From contig JALIZF010001828.1 of assembly GCA_029948255.1 (NCBI GenBank), positions 453,501-517,500 on the forward strand: a stretch of DNA of 64,000 nt. The letters run 5' to 3'. This DNA comes from Telmatactis stephensoni. Its lineage: Eukaryota; Cnidaria; Anthozoa; Actiniaria; Isophelliidae. Shown in pieces: positions 46,761 through 64,000 of this stretch. The notes under the pieces were generated by a model, which was not told where the DNA came from, did not search any database, and worked only from the letters and a program-made list of their open reading frames with translations. Position 1 is the stretch's first letter. Every line of letters starts with the position of its first letter. A program made the translations under genes and the position numbers.

Positions 46761-47629
46761 CGAATTTAAAAATACCTGATAAAAGCTCATTGACCCGGAA
46801 GTAATTTTTGTCACGGATGACGTCATACATAAAAGGCCCAATTGAGCCTGGTTTTTACGTGTGCCTGAAGCAGAAGCGGAAACAGCGTACACAGACTTAG
46901 TAATGCACTACTCATTGTCTTTTCCCATATGCATAAAGCCTGCGTGTTTTGCTTCCGTTTGCGGCTGCTTCAACGCTCGTGAAAACCTAGGCTCAGATTT
47001 CAGCCGTCAGGGGTTCGTGTATCGCGGGCGCACCAATCCCTGAAGGCTGAAACCTGAGCCTAGTGAAAACCCATCTTGCTTTATATGACAGTGGTATGTA
47101 TTTAATGTGAAAATGGTTTATTGCTAGCTATCATCACCTTGTAATGATAGTTTAATATTATTTCCAGCTCTTTTTATAATCTATATTTTAACTTATAAGA
47201 CGGTTTTATTGATAACTACAATGGTGGTTGAAATACACGTCTTGTTCTGATTTCACACCGCCCCTCAGCATCCAATAACCTTGTAATGGCCATTTTTGAT
47301 GTCTGTATCCAAACTTTTGATCTTTTGAAGTGATTACAAATGAAATCATCTTATTAAAGCTGTATAAGTGCCGTACCTTCACTTGGAATGAATGTGAGTT
47401 TGTCTTTTTGGTTTTTACCGTTATTACATGAATTTTTGCGACGTTAATATCGCGATATTGAGGTCGTGTATCTAGCAGTTAATCAATCAATCAATCTTCA
47501 TTTAATAAAGCGGTTAATAAACGCAGCCGAAAGGCTGATGTGGACCTGCCATAACATAAATATGAAAAATAAATATGTCTATAATAAATATTATATACAA
47601 ATATGATAATATAGCTAAAGATATAACCT

Positions 47630-48050
47630 AAATTTCGCGATTTAGCGAACAATTAGCCGAATTCATATTAGAGACGGAAAATCGTCTGAGACGGGAAACT
47701 CATCACAAGACGGAAAACTCGTCTGATATGAATCCGGTGAATGACGAGTTTCTTGTCTCAATTTATCCGTCTTACTTTCCCGGCCAAATCGACAAAAAAG
47801 TTGGACGAGAAACTCGTCAGTGACCGAAAACCCGTCCTAAATTCCTATTAGACGTGAAAATCGCGACGGGTTTTCTGTCTGTCCCAGGATTTATCTATTT
47901 ATTTTTTTATTTTTTTATTTGTCAGAAAACTCAAACGGTTAACCGTCCTTAAATTCACATTAGTTGTTTTTTTTCTGAGACGAAATTCCGGCCGAGACGA
48001 GTTTTCCGTCTTCTAATATGAATTCAACAATTCACGCGTCGCGAAAATTT
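47630..48050. mobile_element. Foldback MITE with repeated gacggaaaa motif
   Basis: Ends aatttcgcgatttagcg and cgtcgcgaaaattt, with gaattcatattagagacgga / cgtcttctaatatgaattc inside. Many gacgg(a)aaactcgtc steps fill the middle. Confidence 0.7.
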
Positions 48051-48365
48051 CATGCAATGAGGTACTTTAAGTAGATCCCACGTTTCATGCCAAAACTAGC
48101 AAAATCTTTTTTTAATGAGATTTAATTGTTCTCATATTTTCGGAATGTTGCGAGTATGCATGAGAACGCCTAAACTTATAGAAACGGTATAAAGCGAGCT
48201 TCGACAAAAACCCGTAAACTTATGGAGTCTAGAGAAACGGGCCCCTACGCAATGGCAGGTTTATAGTTTTTTAAAACACATTGGGTTTATATACGGAATG
48301 TAGACAAACGTACGTTGGGGTTCCTGTGATATACCCAGTCTCTCTCGGTTGATTCATTTTTCAAA

Positions 48366-63350
<14,985 letters not shown>

Positions 63351-64000
63351 TTATAATGATAATAATGAGTTTTTATATTCACCTTACGTGATCAAATGAG
63401 CACTGGAATAAAATGAAATGAAATAAATGAAATAACAGGGACTATTTATCAAGTCAAAGTTATTTGTAGTAATCCAATGCGCTCAGTATTTACGTTTCAG
63501 TGATTTCAATGTTTCTTGTTTATCGTTGCTATGGCAACGCTTAATCCAATAAAAACGTACCCCTTACTAAGGGTGATCGTAGGTAAGAGCCTCAGGTCGA
63601 TCGAGCAAGAACATTATTGTAAAGACCGTTCAAAAAATCTTAGTGTGGCAGACAAAAAACTGTAGCGAAGCACCTTAATTATTATGATTTTTATGAAAAA
63701 AGTGCGTTGTAGTTTGGTAATCGGTAATGTTTTCTGGTAATGTTTATTTGATAAACGCAATTGATGTATGAATTGTGTATGGTTATTGTTACTGGCAGCT
63801 AAAATGATGAATTTGGTTGGATAATACTGATAATACTGATCCAACGTTGTAACCATTGTCCAGTGTGCATAGAGTTCTATTAACTCTGATGTGCATGAAC
63901 AATAGTTTACAATAATGAAGGGGAATTAGCTTGGGCTTCCTGCGGTGACAACGGATAACGGTGTACGGAATATAATTTGCGGAAATGTCCATTAAGGTCA
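63351..64000. other. 3' flank of GALT, no gene seen
   Basis: AT-rich sequence after the GALT poly(A) signals. Short minus-strand open frames have no family resemblance. Confidence 0.5.
63407..63427 (+). promoter_or_regulatory. Poly(A) signals of GALT
   Basis: AATAAA occurs at 63407-63412 and again at 63422-63427, about 60-75 bp after the stop codon at 63350. This fits a short 3' UTR. Confidence 0.6.

Larger units (their letters stand above)
46113..48365. other. Intergenic region RPRD2-GALT
   Basis: Contains the RPRD2 3' UTR, with candidate poly(A) signals ATTAAA near 47353 and AATAAA near 47503. Small palindromes lie at 46190-46258 and 46982-47067, and a foldback element at 47630-48050. A block at 46428-46760 is also found diverged at 32640-32880. 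The GALT promoter should lie just before 48366; no TATA box was seen. Confidence 0.5.

Overview
This is nuclear DNA of an animal, most likely a cnidarian and probably a stony coral. The genes are split into short exons with GT-AG introns, the introns are AT-rich, and the window is crowded with foldback (MITE-like) elements, tRNA-derived SINEs, a Penelope-like element and a coral-type retroelement ORF. The cnidarian call is inference from gene and repeat style; no species-specific marker was found.

Layout. (1) 956-30558, minus strand: a long gene for a protein of the ankycorbin/UACA type (RAI14/UACA/ANKRD24 family). Nineteen coding exons could be joined in one consistent frame: a short basic N-terminus, ankyrin repeats, an acidic linker, then many small coiled-coil exons. 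The gene runs off the low-coordinate end. (2) 11677-18473, plus strand: one intact single-exon class A GPCR gene and two broken relatives, all inside the 14.8 kb intron 22428-7580 of the minus-strand gene. (3) 30559-35789: intergenic DNA between two divergent genes, mostly foldback elements. (4) 35790-46112, plus strand: an RPRD2 homologue in seven coding exons, with an RNA polymerase II CTD-interacting domain (CID), a coiled coil and one 917-codon low-complexity exon. (5) 48366-63350, plus strand: a complete galactose-1-phosphate uridylyltransferase gene (GALT, Leloir pathway) in 14 coding exons. Its penultimate exon is present twice in a very recent 267-bp tandem duplication. (6) 63351-64000: 3' flank with poly(A) signals.

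The three main genes have unrelated housekeeping roles (cytoskeletal scaffold, transcription, sugar metabolism) and do not form a pathway. Every phase junction used in the three multi-exon models was checked by hand and is consistent. No CRISPR, operon or bacterial feature is present. The most unusual structures are the GALT exon duplication, a 2.24 kb foldback element inserted in a 17-bp minisatellite, a 33-bp minisatellite grown from a SINE A-box region, a retroelement ORF split by a Penelope-like element, and a TTAA-flanked element nested in a larger one.
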